Source of the DNA: Mycosphaerella arachidis
Taxonomy: Eukaryota; Ascomycota; Dothideomycetes; Mycosphaerellales; Mycosphaerellaceae
Direction of reading: 5' to 3'
Length of the DNA: 64,000 nt
Assembly (NCBI GenBank): GCA_001297265.1
Contig: LIHB01000015.1
Span: 246,785-310,784 of the forward strand
This document shows, in pieces, positions 54,053-64,000 of this stretch. A program made the position numbers and the translations under genes. Every line of letters begins with the position of its first letter. Positions within the stretch are counted from its first letter, which is position 1. The notes under the pieces are model-generated. The model made no database searches. It had not been told where the DNA came from and saw only the letters and a program-made list of their open reading frames with translations.

Positions 54053-55900
54053 ATGGCCAAGCTGGGAGGTACGCGCCTCGGCGCATTTCGAGCGTACTTC
54101 TTCGGCTTCTTCATCTGCACAGCCGGATTCCTGTTTGGATTTGATACCGGCATCGTCGGTACGTCGTCATTGGGGCTACAGCATGTCTTGCGCCATGTAC
54201 CTTGCTGTCTCAAAGCTTAAACTGACACCTCACGTCCCCTGCAGGCGGTGTCCTTACCATGGCCACGTACAAGGAACACTTCGGGTACACTGACAACACC
54301 ACCGTCTCCGCGGTCATGGTATCGCTTCAAAACGTAGCCGCCTTCCTCGCGGCTTGCACCATCTTCCCGGTATCCGAGCGCTTCGGTAGACGGAAGACCA
54401 TTATGGGCGCCATGGCGGTATTCTGTACGGGAGTCATCTTGCAGGTCATCCCATCGCACTCGCTGGTTTGCTTCTACATTGGTCGCTTCGTGTCTGGGTT
54501 GGGACTTGGTGCTGCGACTGCCACCGTCCCTGCGTACAATGCCGAGCAAGCGCCTAAGGAGATTCGAGGCAAGCTTGGTGCTGGTATGCAGTTATTGTTC
54601 GCTGCTGGTGTGATGATTTCATATTGGGTACGTACTGCGAACTGTCAGGCATCGAGCAATGGTGCGGACGGTGATAGTGTGGTCGAGGGATGCGCTGCAT
54701 GACGCGGCGGCCAAGGCACACGCATGGCTTTCTTGTCACATAGCATTCGCTGCTTAGACACCGACCCTCGCATCCTGACCATGGCTAATACTCCACTGCT
54801 CTCAGGTTGACTATGGCACCGTCCGAGGCCTTGCACACTCCAATGCCGAGTGGCAGATCCCCGTTGCTCTTCAGCTCGTGCCTGCTGCTATCCTGGGACT
54901 CGGCGTGATCCCGCAGAAGGAGAGTATCCGTTGGCTCGCCAAGAAAGGTCGTAACGACGAAGCATGGGAAGCCCTGACCTGGATGCGCGCAGACACTGGA
55001 ATTGAGGTCAAGGCCGAGTTTAATGAAATCAAGACTGGCATTGCAGAGGAGCTTCGCGCCACCGAAGGGTTCAGGAAGCGTGAGCTGCTCGAACCTGCGA
55101 ACCGATACCGCATCGCCCTTGCATTCGGCATCTTCCTCGGCCAACAAAGTACTGGAATGACTGCTTTGGCCTACTTCGCACCACAAATCTTCAAGCTCCT
55201 TCTTGGCGCCGGCGAAAAGAATCTTCTGGTCACTGGTCTTTTCGGAGCTCAGAAGTTCGTCACTGTCGGTACTTACATCTTCCTGTTCTCTGAGCGATGG
55301 GGCAGAAAGCCCACTTTATGGATTGCCGCGATTCTGATGTCGATCTGCTTCGTTATTGTGACAGTCGTGAACAAGACGACCCCAGCTCCCATCGACAACA
55401 AGACTACAGCTGCTGGTATCGCCACGGTTGCCATGATCTTCCTTACCAACACGATCTACCAGTTCTCTTGGGGTCCTCTTCCTTGGCCGTATGCTGCTGA
55501 GGTAAGTTCACCCTATAGCACATCTGACCTTGCACTAACGTTCTGCCAGATCTTCCCATCTCGTATCAGGGAGTTCGGCACCGGTGTAGGCGTTTCCACT
55601 CAATGGCTCTTCAACTTCTTGTTTTCGCTCACTACGCCTTACATGATCGCAGCCTGGGGCACCTATGTCTTTGTGTTTTACGCCATCCTCGATCTTGTCA
55701 TGGCAACTCTGGTATTCATTTTCCTCCAGGAAACTCGTGGCAAGAGCCTCGAAGAGATGGAGACTCTCTTCGAATCGAAAGCTGCGTTCGACAATGAAGC
55801 AGCTAGGAAGAAAGCTCTGGAGAGCAGCTCGGAAGACCGGTTCAGTGATCTGGACAAACAGGTGAAACTCACGAAGAAAGATTCTGAGTTTGCGCGATGA
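54053..55900 (+). CDS. MFS sugar/monosaccharide transporter (4 exons)
   Basis: Exons are 54053-54158, 54245-54627, 54806-55501 and 55550-55900; introns are 86, 178 and 48 bp. The 511-residue product has 12 predicted helices. Sugar-porter marks: GFLFGFDTGIVGG in helix 1, ERFGRRKTIMG loop, GRFVSGLGLGAA, the central KESIRWLAKKGR segment (replacing the usual PESPRWL), the second-half SERWGRKPTLW, PWPYAAEIFPSRIREFG, and the C-terminal LQETRGKSLEEME. Plasma-membrane H+/sugar symport is the usual role; quinate or other polyols are possible. The PES-to-QKES change is a mild variation. Confidence 0.92.
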
Positions 55901-56841
55901 GTGGCAGATAGCAACAGCCAGTAGTAACCATACAGCGTTATCTATACAGATCATCTGTTTGAGATTCTCCCAACCTCAGTAAGCTGTGCTGACGGTTCCA
56001 GATTTTCGTCGTCTTCCGGATCTTCTCTAAATCTGGCTCAGACAGATACGATGGCTCTTGATGGCCGCCGGCATCATCAGCAGGCATGGCAGCCTGAGAG
56101 ATGGCCCTGCGCCATGTGAAGCAATTTGTCCCGACATCCAGGCCCAACTTCGATTGTGGTGCCTCCTCGAACGTCTGCCTCTCCTGGATCATAGACCAGC
56201 CAGGAGCATGGTTCACGTCCTGCCTGTCAGTACGCAAATTCTCCGCGCATTTCTCACGATCCGAAAACCACCACGCCACCCTTGCTACGAACTCTAACTC
56301 GAGCTCTTCTGTACCGGTCTGGCTAGGAATGCTTTACAGTGCACACACGGCACCACTTTGACTATCAAACCCAGGTACCCAAATTGACGTCCCTTTTGCC
56401 CAAGGTGGACATTTACAAAGATCTCTGTCCAGATACCACAGCGTGACGTGTACTTCGCGCGGCTGCTGGGATAACATTAGGCGATTGAAGGTGCTCACGT
56501 ACCAGTGTCCAGTCAGCCAGCGGAGGTCACCGATGACGCGGACCTGATTGAGGCGGACAAGATTATCTGGTGTCAATGTCTCTATGAAAGATCACACTCC
56601 CTCTGCTCCTGGCCGCGCGGATGTGCTGGGCTCATTCTGTACGAAAACGGGCTCTGGTTGACGGAGAGCAAGCGCGTTCGCTTCGAGCCAGGATGAGGCG
56701 ACATGTCAGGAGTAACTCGTACGAGCAGCCCTGATGACGGCGGGTAGAGGGCCTGCTCAAATCGTGCAGCTTCTCCGACGGGAACAGGACGAATTTGAAT
56801 ATCAAGAGACGGAGTTCTGTTGGGAGGGCGAAGAGAGTCGA
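55901..56841. other. possible decayed or unmodelled minus-strand gene
   Basis: On the minus strand, two open segments look protein-like: 56334-56590 (LVRLNQVRVIGDLRW..., Trp-rich) and 55938-56325 (ELEFVARVAWWFSDREKC...). Acceptor-like CATTCCTAG lies between them. No ATG or complete exon chain could be found. It could be a multi-exon gene of unknown family or a relic. Confidence 0.3.
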
Positions 56842-57084
56842 TTAATCTTGTGCTATGCACTCGTATACATTTGCCTCGGTTCTGGATGTTTCAATGGAAC
56901 TGGTCTGGCTCGTCGCTCGTTCTGTTTCGAGCAGATGTTGGTACGTATGAGGTCGTGGGGCCTGCCGGGCCCGCATTCGCGCATTGTGTTCCTGATCCTG
57001 CTGCTTTCTTCGATATGGTATCGCACATTGATCGTAGCATAGCCAGCATGTGACAGCAACTATTCCGACAAAGACAATAACCAT
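56842..57084 (-). CDS. small N-terminally anchored membrane protein, unknown
   Basis: 80-residue open frame. The first ~18 residues form a strong hydrophobic helix (MVIVFVGIVAVTCWLCY), followed by a basic stretch (PYRRKQQ) and a polar tail. The same frame is closed by a TAA about 20 codons upstream, so the ATG at 57084 is the only start unless an exon is missing. Basic residues after the helix predict a cytosolic C-terminus. No family recognised. Confidence 0.4.
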   Translation of the reverse strand: MVIVFVGIVAVTCWLCYDQCAIPYRRKQQDQEHNARMRARQAPRPHTYQHLLETERATSQTSSIETSRTEANVYECIAQD

Positions 57085-58312
57085 CGCTGCGAGAAGGAAG
57101 TAGATGCTGCCGTGGACCTTTTCGAAGGGAGCGTTTTATTTCGACCATTTGCTGGGACAGGAAAATGACCAAGATTGTCACTTGAGTGCCTCCTCTCGGT
57201 ACCTGGCTGGGGACATAGCGACTCAGCCAACGACTTCAATGGTCAATGGCTCAACACAGGGTGCTCTGGAGGATGAAGTGAACAAACAGACGCCTTCCTA
57301 ACAGGCTCTCTCAAAAGCCTTATAGATGCGGCCTTGTCGCCAAATGAGACTCTGGAGTTGGTGAGATACGCACTGCCCAAGGCGACCTCAATAATGGTCG
57401 TATGTGTTTGAGACTGGCCTGGCACAGCCACATCTTAGCAGATCCTTCCTGCTGTTGAAGCCATCCTTCTGATATAACAAGCATTTACAGCGCAGTGGTA
57501 TTGTACTTGATCCACATGAAGTGAACTCGTTCATACTTGACTTCCGAGAGCTACAGACCATCGGGACGAATCTCGAGAATGAGCCTTAAAGAAAGAGGCA
57601 AACAACGATGATCTCTGTCGAGCAGCTCCTTACGTTGTCGCTAATGCTATCATGCTGGAGAAAGCAGACGATTGCCTACTTCTGACGAGTAGTTATTAGC
57701 ATAGAAGCGTTTCTTTGCGAGATGAGGATCAATCGATCTACAGTGCCTTGACCTGTAGATATATGGTCGAAATGGTCAGTTGCCTACGAGCGGTACAGAA
57801 CTCCTTCAAAAAGCCGGCATCGTCCTCTAAACGTCGCAGTTGCATCGACGTTCGCTGCTTTGCAGAGCGTTCCACGTCCTGTGATGCCGGCAAGTAACAT
57901 TGACAAGAGCCACAAGAACATATACTATTGACACCTCGAGCCGCGGTTTCGAAGAAGGATTGGCTTCCAACCAACGCCACCACACGGCACAAGATCGCCG
58001 AGGCAGATTTCATCAACTTTGTTCGTGCTTGGCTACGGAGATCTGACACCAAGTGGAACCCTATCACGATCCGAAGGCCTAAGCGGAAGGTGATCTGCGA
58101 GTCGAGGTCTCACGAACGAATCACGACTTGCCCGTCACCATGCCATACAGTGCGCTGGTCGCTTTAGGAAGAACAGCATCGTCGTGGTTGTGATGGGGTG
58201 GCGTAAGGCTAACACAAGCGTTGGCAAGGAAGCTGAAGAGATGCAAATACCGATGGCATGTCTCCTGGGATCCTGACTGAACGACAAGACTTCCCTTCTG
58301 GACGATATCACA
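57085..58312. other. gene-poor stretch
   Basis: About 1.2 kb without recognisable coding; the right end is the promoter of the peroxidase gene. Confidence 0.5.
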
Positions 58313-59263
58313 ATGGTTCGAGTCACAGTTGTCGTTCCTGCGCTGGTCGCATCAGTTGCTGCTCAGCAGCTTGACATTCCCAGTCTTCTCGCCAGCCTAG
58401 GTCCAGCTCCTGCCAACGATCCTCGATTCACGAACTGGGTCGCACCAGGTCCCAACGATGTCCGTTCGCCTTGTCCTGGCTTGAATGCGCTCGCAAATCA
58501 TGCTTTTCTGCACAGAGATGGACGAAACATGACAATCCCACACCTGCTGCAAGGCCTCGCAGCAGGCATGAACATGGGCCCCGACTTTACTGTCCTCATC
58601 GGCGGCGCAGGCCTCCTCTCCTCACCCAACGTTCTCGGCGGAGCCTTTGACCTCGACGACCTCGACCAGCACAACTTCCCCATCGAGCACGATGCATCTC
58701 TCAGCCGCAGGGATGCATACTTCGGTGACGATCACACTTTCTACAACGAGTACTGGCAGCAAGTCGCATCGATGTTCCAGGGCGGCCAGACTGCTCTCCT
58801 TCCAGCAGCGAACTCGATCGCCAACCGAACCAGGGACTCGCAGGCTATCAACCCAACCTTCACCTACGGCTTTCGTGAGTTCATCTTCAGGTACGGAGAG
58901 ACAGCGATCTATCTCCAGGCTATGGGAGGCGATGAGACCACGGGTGTGACTCGTGTTGACTGGGTCCGGATGCTGTTTGAGCAGGAGAAGCTGCCATATG
59001 AGCTTGGCTGGAGGCCACGCGCTGAGCCAATCACCATCCCAAGTCTCGGACAGATGGTGTTTGAGCTGTTTGCTATCAGCCCGCAGAAGGTGCCAGAGGG
59101 CAAGAAGATTACTCAGTAAGTCGTGGCTTGCGCTTCATCGTTCTCTTTATCAAACTAATGTCGGTATAGGGATACTTACAAGGATGTATTCGAGGCTCTT
59201 ATTGGCGGCAGGAACATTCTCAATAACATCACCAATGGCCTGGCTGATGCCGTCGGTTTGTAG
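58313..59263 (+). CDS. secreted heme-thiolate (chloro)peroxidase (2 exons)
   Basis: Exons are 58313-59115 and 59170-59263; the 54-bp intron runs GTAAGT to GGTATAG. 298 residues. A signal peptide (VTVVVPALVASVAAQQ) precedes the conserved PCPGLNALANH motif, whose Cys (residue 54) is the axial heme thiolate. Then comes EHDASLSRRDAYFGD (125-139) with the acid/base region. The C-terminal exon ends AVGL. This is the chloroperoxidase/unspecific peroxygenase family, which uses H2O2 to halogenate or oxygenate organic substrates. Length fits the short-to-middle subgroup. Substrate unknown. Confidence 0.92.
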
Positions 59264-59710
59264 AAAGCTGCTCCAATCTATATCAACGGATGGAACAACG
59301 TTTGCAGAATTAAGCAGCCATGTCGGACCATCAATTACTGAGCTATGCTCCAAACGTGAGTTTCTGCTCCATCCTGGATTGGCGTTTGCTTCGCTCTGAT
59401 CTGTATTTTCTTCCTACGCCCTCGTTAACATTGCCTTGCTAATCTCCATCATCATGTGAGCAATATCACACATATGATGACTAGAGCATTACCTTCTCGA
59501 TTAGTTACGAGAGTCTTTGTCTGGCACGTGCATATTCATTCGAGTCGCCTTAGACTTCCCTCCTGGACTATCTCTCATCCGTCTTCTTACCATCCAGTGC
59601 CCCTCAAACCCCTAACAAACCCCTCGTACCCTCGGATCAGTCCGTTGGCACTCTTTCCCGAGTTCCCATGCCATGCCACAACCAAACAGGTCTACTCGGA
59701 CAGAAAGACG
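59264..59710. other. convergent intergenic region
   Basis: 3' ends of the peroxidase and profilin-like genes. No coding evidence. Confidence 0.45.
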
Positions 59711-60214
59711 TCAGCTATGTTCCACATCGACGTGGCGATCTCTCAGAACGTGCTGCTGGGTCGGCATTTAGGCGCAGATATGGTTTGAATAGGAGATGCC
59801 TTTTACTTCTGCACTTACCCAGGTTACAGACGCAACGACGCCATGGCTATCCGCGCTCCTGCCATTGACGGCGTAGACAGATTTGTCGTTTAGTGCGAAC
59901 ATCTGAGTCGGATCAGCATATCACCGTAACCCATTTTGCCTCTCATCGCCAGCCAAGGGCGGGAATCATACCTGCCCTGGATGCACCACTTCATAACTCC
60001 CCCCCTCAAAAGTCACGGCATTATCGCGGTGGTGCGGATCCTGCTCCACGAGGAGTTTATGGAAAGTTGCCAGGTCTTCATCCGAGAGAGAAAAATCGTC
60101 CGACGTCGAGCCTAGGAGTTTGTGTGGTTGGTCGAGAGTGTAGATGGCGGCTTTGGCGAAGCCATGTGGGAAGATCCCATCGCTGAGGCGTTCTTGCCAA
60201 TTGATGTCGCTCAT
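59711..60214 (-). CDS. divergent profilin-like protein (3 exons, last exon tentative)
   Basis: Exons are 60214-59972, 59902-59819 and, less surely, 59755-59711. The first two join in frame (GQ to MFALNDKSVY). The 123-residue product starts MSDINWQERLSDG, with the early Trp as in profilins. It then has a KAAIYTLDQP strand, DFSLSDEDLATFHKLL, a VTFEGGSYEVVHPG strand and a KSVYAVNGR segment, all in profilin order. The C-terminal helix that binds poly-proline is poorly matched; the 15-codon last exon may be wrong. Profilins bind actin monomers. An in-frame ATG 12 codons upstream (60250) is an alternative start. Confidence 0.5.
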
Positions 60215-60726
60215 CTTGTCCTGCCTGCTCTGATATTTGTCGTTGGACATGAAGCTTCCTTCGTTGCTGTGGTTTTCTTGAGCGCCTGCTGCGGGGTAGA
60301 TTCTGGACTATCTCTTGCTGAGACCGCGGTTGACGATCAGGACAGAAGAGAAAAGAAAGAGGACCGTCACGACAGCTGGGATGTATTAGAAGGTCGTGCT
60401 TTTGCACGTGATACTGGAACGCTATATGTGCAGGATCTGTGTTGTAGATTCTGCCCGCGCGTAACCTGACCCGACTCTATGCGTGTGGTATCTATCCAGA
60501 AAGACCAAATCGCCAAAAACCGCTCCAGTACTGATGGCAAAGGATGCCGATAGATAGTAATACGCAGAACGGCAAATAAATGGCAGCGAGCGTGTGAACG
60601 CGTCGTCTGCTATCCCTTCGTATATCATGTCCAGCACAGATATACATTGTCGTTGAGATGTCCCTCCCAATGGCATTGGACAACAATATGTTTATGGGTC
60701 GTCTTTCGTGAGGTGTTGTGTTTCTT
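60215..60726. other. intergenic region
   Basis: Lies between the profilin-like start and the stop of the Ser-rich gene. Short frames only. Confidence 0.45.
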
Positions 60727-61942
60727 CTAATCACTCAGGTCTGCGTCCGGATTTGCAATGAACAGTCTTGTATTGCTCATGGTCATGGTTCGGTCTAATC
60801 AAACGGGAGAGCGTTAGCGATACTCGAGACTATGCCGTCTGTCCTTTGCACTTACCATCGACACTGCCTCTCCTCCGCAGATCATCTGCGGTGTTTTTGT
60901 GGGCCCGTTCAGCGGCTGTTGGACCGGTTGTTTGGGGCAAGCCAGGCACAGTATCAAAGCTTTCTTCATCGTTTGCGCCTACAAAGTACTCGCCGTTACC
61001 CCCGTTGGCCATCGGCGTCTCTTCTTCCCGCAGCTCTCCCATGCTGTCGACTGGGCTGCCTTGTGGCGGCGTTGAGCCGTTGCTGTATGCATGATTGAGA
61101 CCTGAGTTGTTATAGGTTTGGCCTCGTCGCCCACTGTGCACGCTGCTCCGCCCACTGCCGGTCCTGTTGTGGTATTTTCCGCTGCTCTCTTCATCACTAT
61201 CGTTACCATCGTCGACCTCTGATGCCGACAACCTCATGGGCACACCAGCGCCACCGGGCTGTAGGGTCGCCTTGTATGCGCTCGCCTTTGCGGCGCCATG
61301 GTGTCTGATCTTGCTTCTTACGCCGCCTACCACGCCCGAGCCACTGGTACTTGTTCGCGCTTGTATTGCATGATTTTGACCACCTGCTACCTCCGCCGCT
61401 GCCCGCATCTTAGCTTGTCGTTGGGCGGCCAGTATGCGCGGGTCTTCATGCTGAGCTCTGTCGCACCAGACAGTGCCCTTCTGTTTCCGCATAAGGGCAA
61501 CATATGACGTTGGCGACATTGAGGAATTGCTTCGCGAAGAGGTCGATCTTGTGACACCGCTTGTCGTGCTGTAGGCCGAGTTCGTTGGTGCTCGCTGCAG
61601 ATTCGCTGAAGTATTGGTCGACGAAGTTGATGATGTGGCATTGGAGAGTGTGCGGCGGTTCTGGCCGGGAAATGGTGGTTGGTGTTGTTGCGACTGTTGT
61701 GTCATGCTGTACGCGGGCGATACGCTTGGTTGTCGCGGTGGAGAGTGGTTGTTCATAGGAAATGGCAGTACGCTACTCGAGCTAGTGCGGGTCCTGCTGT
61801 GTGTTCGCTCCTGCTGACTTAGTTGTGAACCTGGGTGATTCTGAGCTGGCGGCGGTTTCGGCGTTTGCATTGTGAACGACGACTGTCCGCGCCCAGGGAC
61901 AGGTTTCCTGTGCGGCGGCGGGTTCATGATCAGCGTCGACAT
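60727..61942 (-). CDS. Ser/Pro-rich disordered protein with conserved-looking C-terminal exon (2 exons)
   Basis: Exons are 61942-60856 and 60794-60727; the 61-bp intron runs GTAAGT to TGATTAG with a GCTAAC branch. 384 residues, mostly disordered: Pro/Ser/Gln-rich first 150, then a structured-looking core (SYVALMRKQKGTVWCDRAQHEDPRI) around residue 150. An acidic patch (DDGNDSDEES) follows. The C-terminus DRTMTMSNTRLFIANPDADLSD is provided by exon 2. Reading through the intron would replace this with eight unrelated residues. I have an impression of having seen the tail in other ascomycete proteins. Function unknown; many potential phosphosites. Confidence 0.75.
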
Positions 61943-64000
61943 GATGCTTCTCGTATAGCGCCGTCTTGCTTATTCTTCACGATGACTTGAGTCTTGGGCC
62001 GACCTCGTGCCAGGTGGGTCCTGGTGCTCGTGTTGGGTGCGACGTGACCAACAACCACACCGCGGGGCAGACTCGGACGCAGCAGCAGTAACGGAGATCA
62101 GCTGCTGTATCTCTCTGCGGTATCGAGCGAGATAGTGGAGTCGAACGCGTCGCGGCAACGTGCTCTGGATATAGATATGGCGTGTTCCTGTGGCCAGGAC
62201 GGGAGGTAAGCTAAGGCAGCTGCGGGCTCATGCACGATTCTGCACGATGCCGCGTCGTCGGATGAGGACGTGCTGTATGCTCGGCGCTGCAGATAGCGAG
62301 ATAGCGCTTGAGGGGTCGGTGTTGGCGCCGAGCTCGGGTATCGTAGAACAGCGAGATAGGTGGGTAGGCCGCCTCGTGGGAGGATGAGAGAATTGAAGGC
62401 GAAGGTGAGGCAAAGTCGGCTAGTGGTGTGGTGTAGTCGCTCCGTTCTTGCTCCACATCCAACGGAGACTACGAATCTTCTGGTGGCCGTGGTCCCACGC
62501 ACTGATGCAAGGATGGCGAGAGCCTGTTATTAGCTGTGCGCTCCTTTGTCTTCCGCGGCCTGCAAAAGGGGCGGCACTTGCGAGATCCTGAACAGTGCCG
62601 TGCTGACAAGAATGTTAGTACCGTTCCAACAGAGATATCATCGACGCCAGGCCTGCTTCCAAAACTGTACGCAAGAGGTACGCGCTTGTGGACGGGTAGC
62701 CAGACCTGCTGCGATGATGCCGGCCAAGGAGTGCCAATAGGAAAGTGTAAACTCACCTCACTCTGAGTAGCTCTTGTTCGGCTATCGACGGAATGTACGC
62801 AAACAGAGGAATCCACAATGCCACTTTCGTTATAATGCTGGTTCCTACCCAGGTGTGCAGTCCGGTCAGGTCATGGAACTGCGTCGTTTACGATAGAGTC
62901 CGCAAGATCGAGGACAGGTAATGATATAATTCTAACACTGGCCTTGCAGATACTATACACGATGAACGCCGATGCACGCCACGCAGTTCCTTATAGCAAC
63001 AGACCCAAAACGCGCCATCCTGCGAAGGGGACGAGAACTTGCACGTCATACCGGGATGCCATCTACATTTCGATACGAGATGGTCGCCCCGATGGCATTG
63101 CGTTACATCTGCAGCATGTGTGCACAGTAGTAGCCGCTGAAACGTGGAAGAGGCGATCCTGCTCGTGTGAACTCTGTCCAAGATCGCCTGCAGTCTGACT
63201 GTCTGAGGCTCTGCTGTGACAGTACATCGTCGATCGTAAGAACATTGAATGCACCGTGTTCCCAACGACAGCGTCGCTGGGTGTCTCTTCGCAATACGGC
63301 TGGCATAGCTGTTCTCTTCGACATCATACGAGGGCTTCGCCATAGCCGGCGGCGGTATGCTTTCACTAGCCCATGCATGCACAGATGCTATGCTATATTT
63401 TGTACACACCGTTCGTCTATCGTATCGAATCAGCACAAACAACCAAGCCCCGTCACTCGTCACCACGACCGTATCTGGTCATCAGCTCGTCCTCGAAAAA
63501 GATGTAGTCGCTGAATGAGGAACATTCCTCATTTCCGTATCGCTCACCGCGTCTGTTGCATTCGGTACTGTGCGCTATCTCGCATCTGCACCTAGACGAA
63601 AACATGACCCAGATGATTGTCGGCGCGTTTGTGTTCGTGCCCTTGCTCCCAGAGACACGGCACAAGCGAGGGTCCACGAAGCTTGAGGGCAAAAAGAAAC
63701 CGCGTGCCGGTCGATGCTATTTGGAGATTCCGATGTACCGTGTACCGAGAGGACAACGGCGTGGTTGTGTTACGAGGGATGGTCAGCCAAGCATGTCACG
63801 GTAGCACGGTACCTCGCTCATATCTCTGCTTTCTACACGAACATCACGAACATCACGAACGTCCCGCGCGTCCTGGCGGTGGCTTGGTCCCGACTACCAT
63901 TCTCGAGGCGTCGCACCTTGCGCTGTCGTTGCCGCTCCTTCGGTATCCGATGCACCGCATCATGTGAGCAACATCACCTATCTGCACTCCTTTTCTGGCG
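61943..64000. other. gene-poor right edge
   Basis: The first few hundred bases are the promoter/leader of the Ser-rich gene. Beyond that, overlapping open frames on both strands (e.g. 62098-62502, 62888-63466, 63453-63692 on the minus strand) have no domain or splice support. Confidence 0.45.

Noticed and set aside
49201..61942. a secondary-metabolite cluster (regulator, transporter, peroxidase)
   Set aside because: No core synthase, terpene cyclase or tailoring set is present; the genes are far apart and interrupted by unrelated ones.
1..64000. CRISPR arrays, rRNA, tRNA, bacterial-type promoters or operons
   Set aside because: No spaced direct repeats, no tRNA arm patterns noticed by eye, and the gene structure is plainly eukaryotic with spliceosomal introns. 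A tRNA scan was not run.

Overview
This window is nuclear DNA of a filamentous ascomycete. The evidence is short GT-AG introns (mostly 47-90 bp, many with a CTAAC/CTGAC-type branch motif), compact single genes on both strands, no operons, and proteins typical of Pezizomycotina: a Zn2Cys6 regulator, an HsbA-like secreted protein, a fungal rhodopsin-domain receptor-like protein, a heme-thiolate peroxidase and F-box relics. A Dothideomycete is my best guess, but that is inference. No CRISPR, rRNA, tRNA or intact transposon was recognised.

Layout. 1-5.5 kb: a small conserved two-exon gene, an HsbA-like secreted protein and a PQ-loop vacuolar transporter. 6.9-10.2 kb: a five-exon secreted protein built from Leu/Pro-rich repeats, two Cys-containing PAN/Apple-like modules and a Ser/Thr tail. 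10.3-13.5 kb: CFD1 (cytosolic Fe-S assembly) and an aldehyde dehydrogenase with a 30-nt exon. 16-28.4 kb is a housekeeping block: ARB1, the divergent pair PPX1/SGT1, an upstream kinase of the CaMKK/Sak1 type divergent from BET5, and a JmjC-domain protein. 29.4-32 kb holds several very small predicted membrane proteins, most needing intron splicing to be seen. 32.6-34.1 kb encodes a secreted protein of unknown function.

34.1-36.2 kb is a gene graveyard: a short island with a repeat-induced point mutation (RIP) signature, an F-box fragment, and a fucose-lectin-like membrane protein gene broken by two stops and a frameshift. 36.9-38.9 kb: RNT1-type RNase III divergent from the mitochondrial ribosomal protein RSM27. 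39.5-44.5 kb: small lineage-specific genes, an F-box-family pseudogene and a rhodopsin-domain membrane protein. 45.6-49.9 kb: glucosidase II alpha divergent from nucleoside diphosphate kinase. 50.7-55.9 kb: a Zn2Cys6 regulator followed by an MFS sugar transporter. 58.3-61.9 kb: a secreted heme-thiolate peroxidase, a profilin-like gene and a Ser-rich protein with a conserved-looking C-terminal exon.

Most genes act independently in core functions: ribosome export, Fe-S assembly, secretory quality control, vesicle tethering, RNA processing and polyphosphate metabolism. They are separated by gene-poor accessory stretches where the lineage-specific, decayed and unrecognised genes lie. Exon models were built by hand from splice motifs and frame continuity and have not been tested against transcripts.
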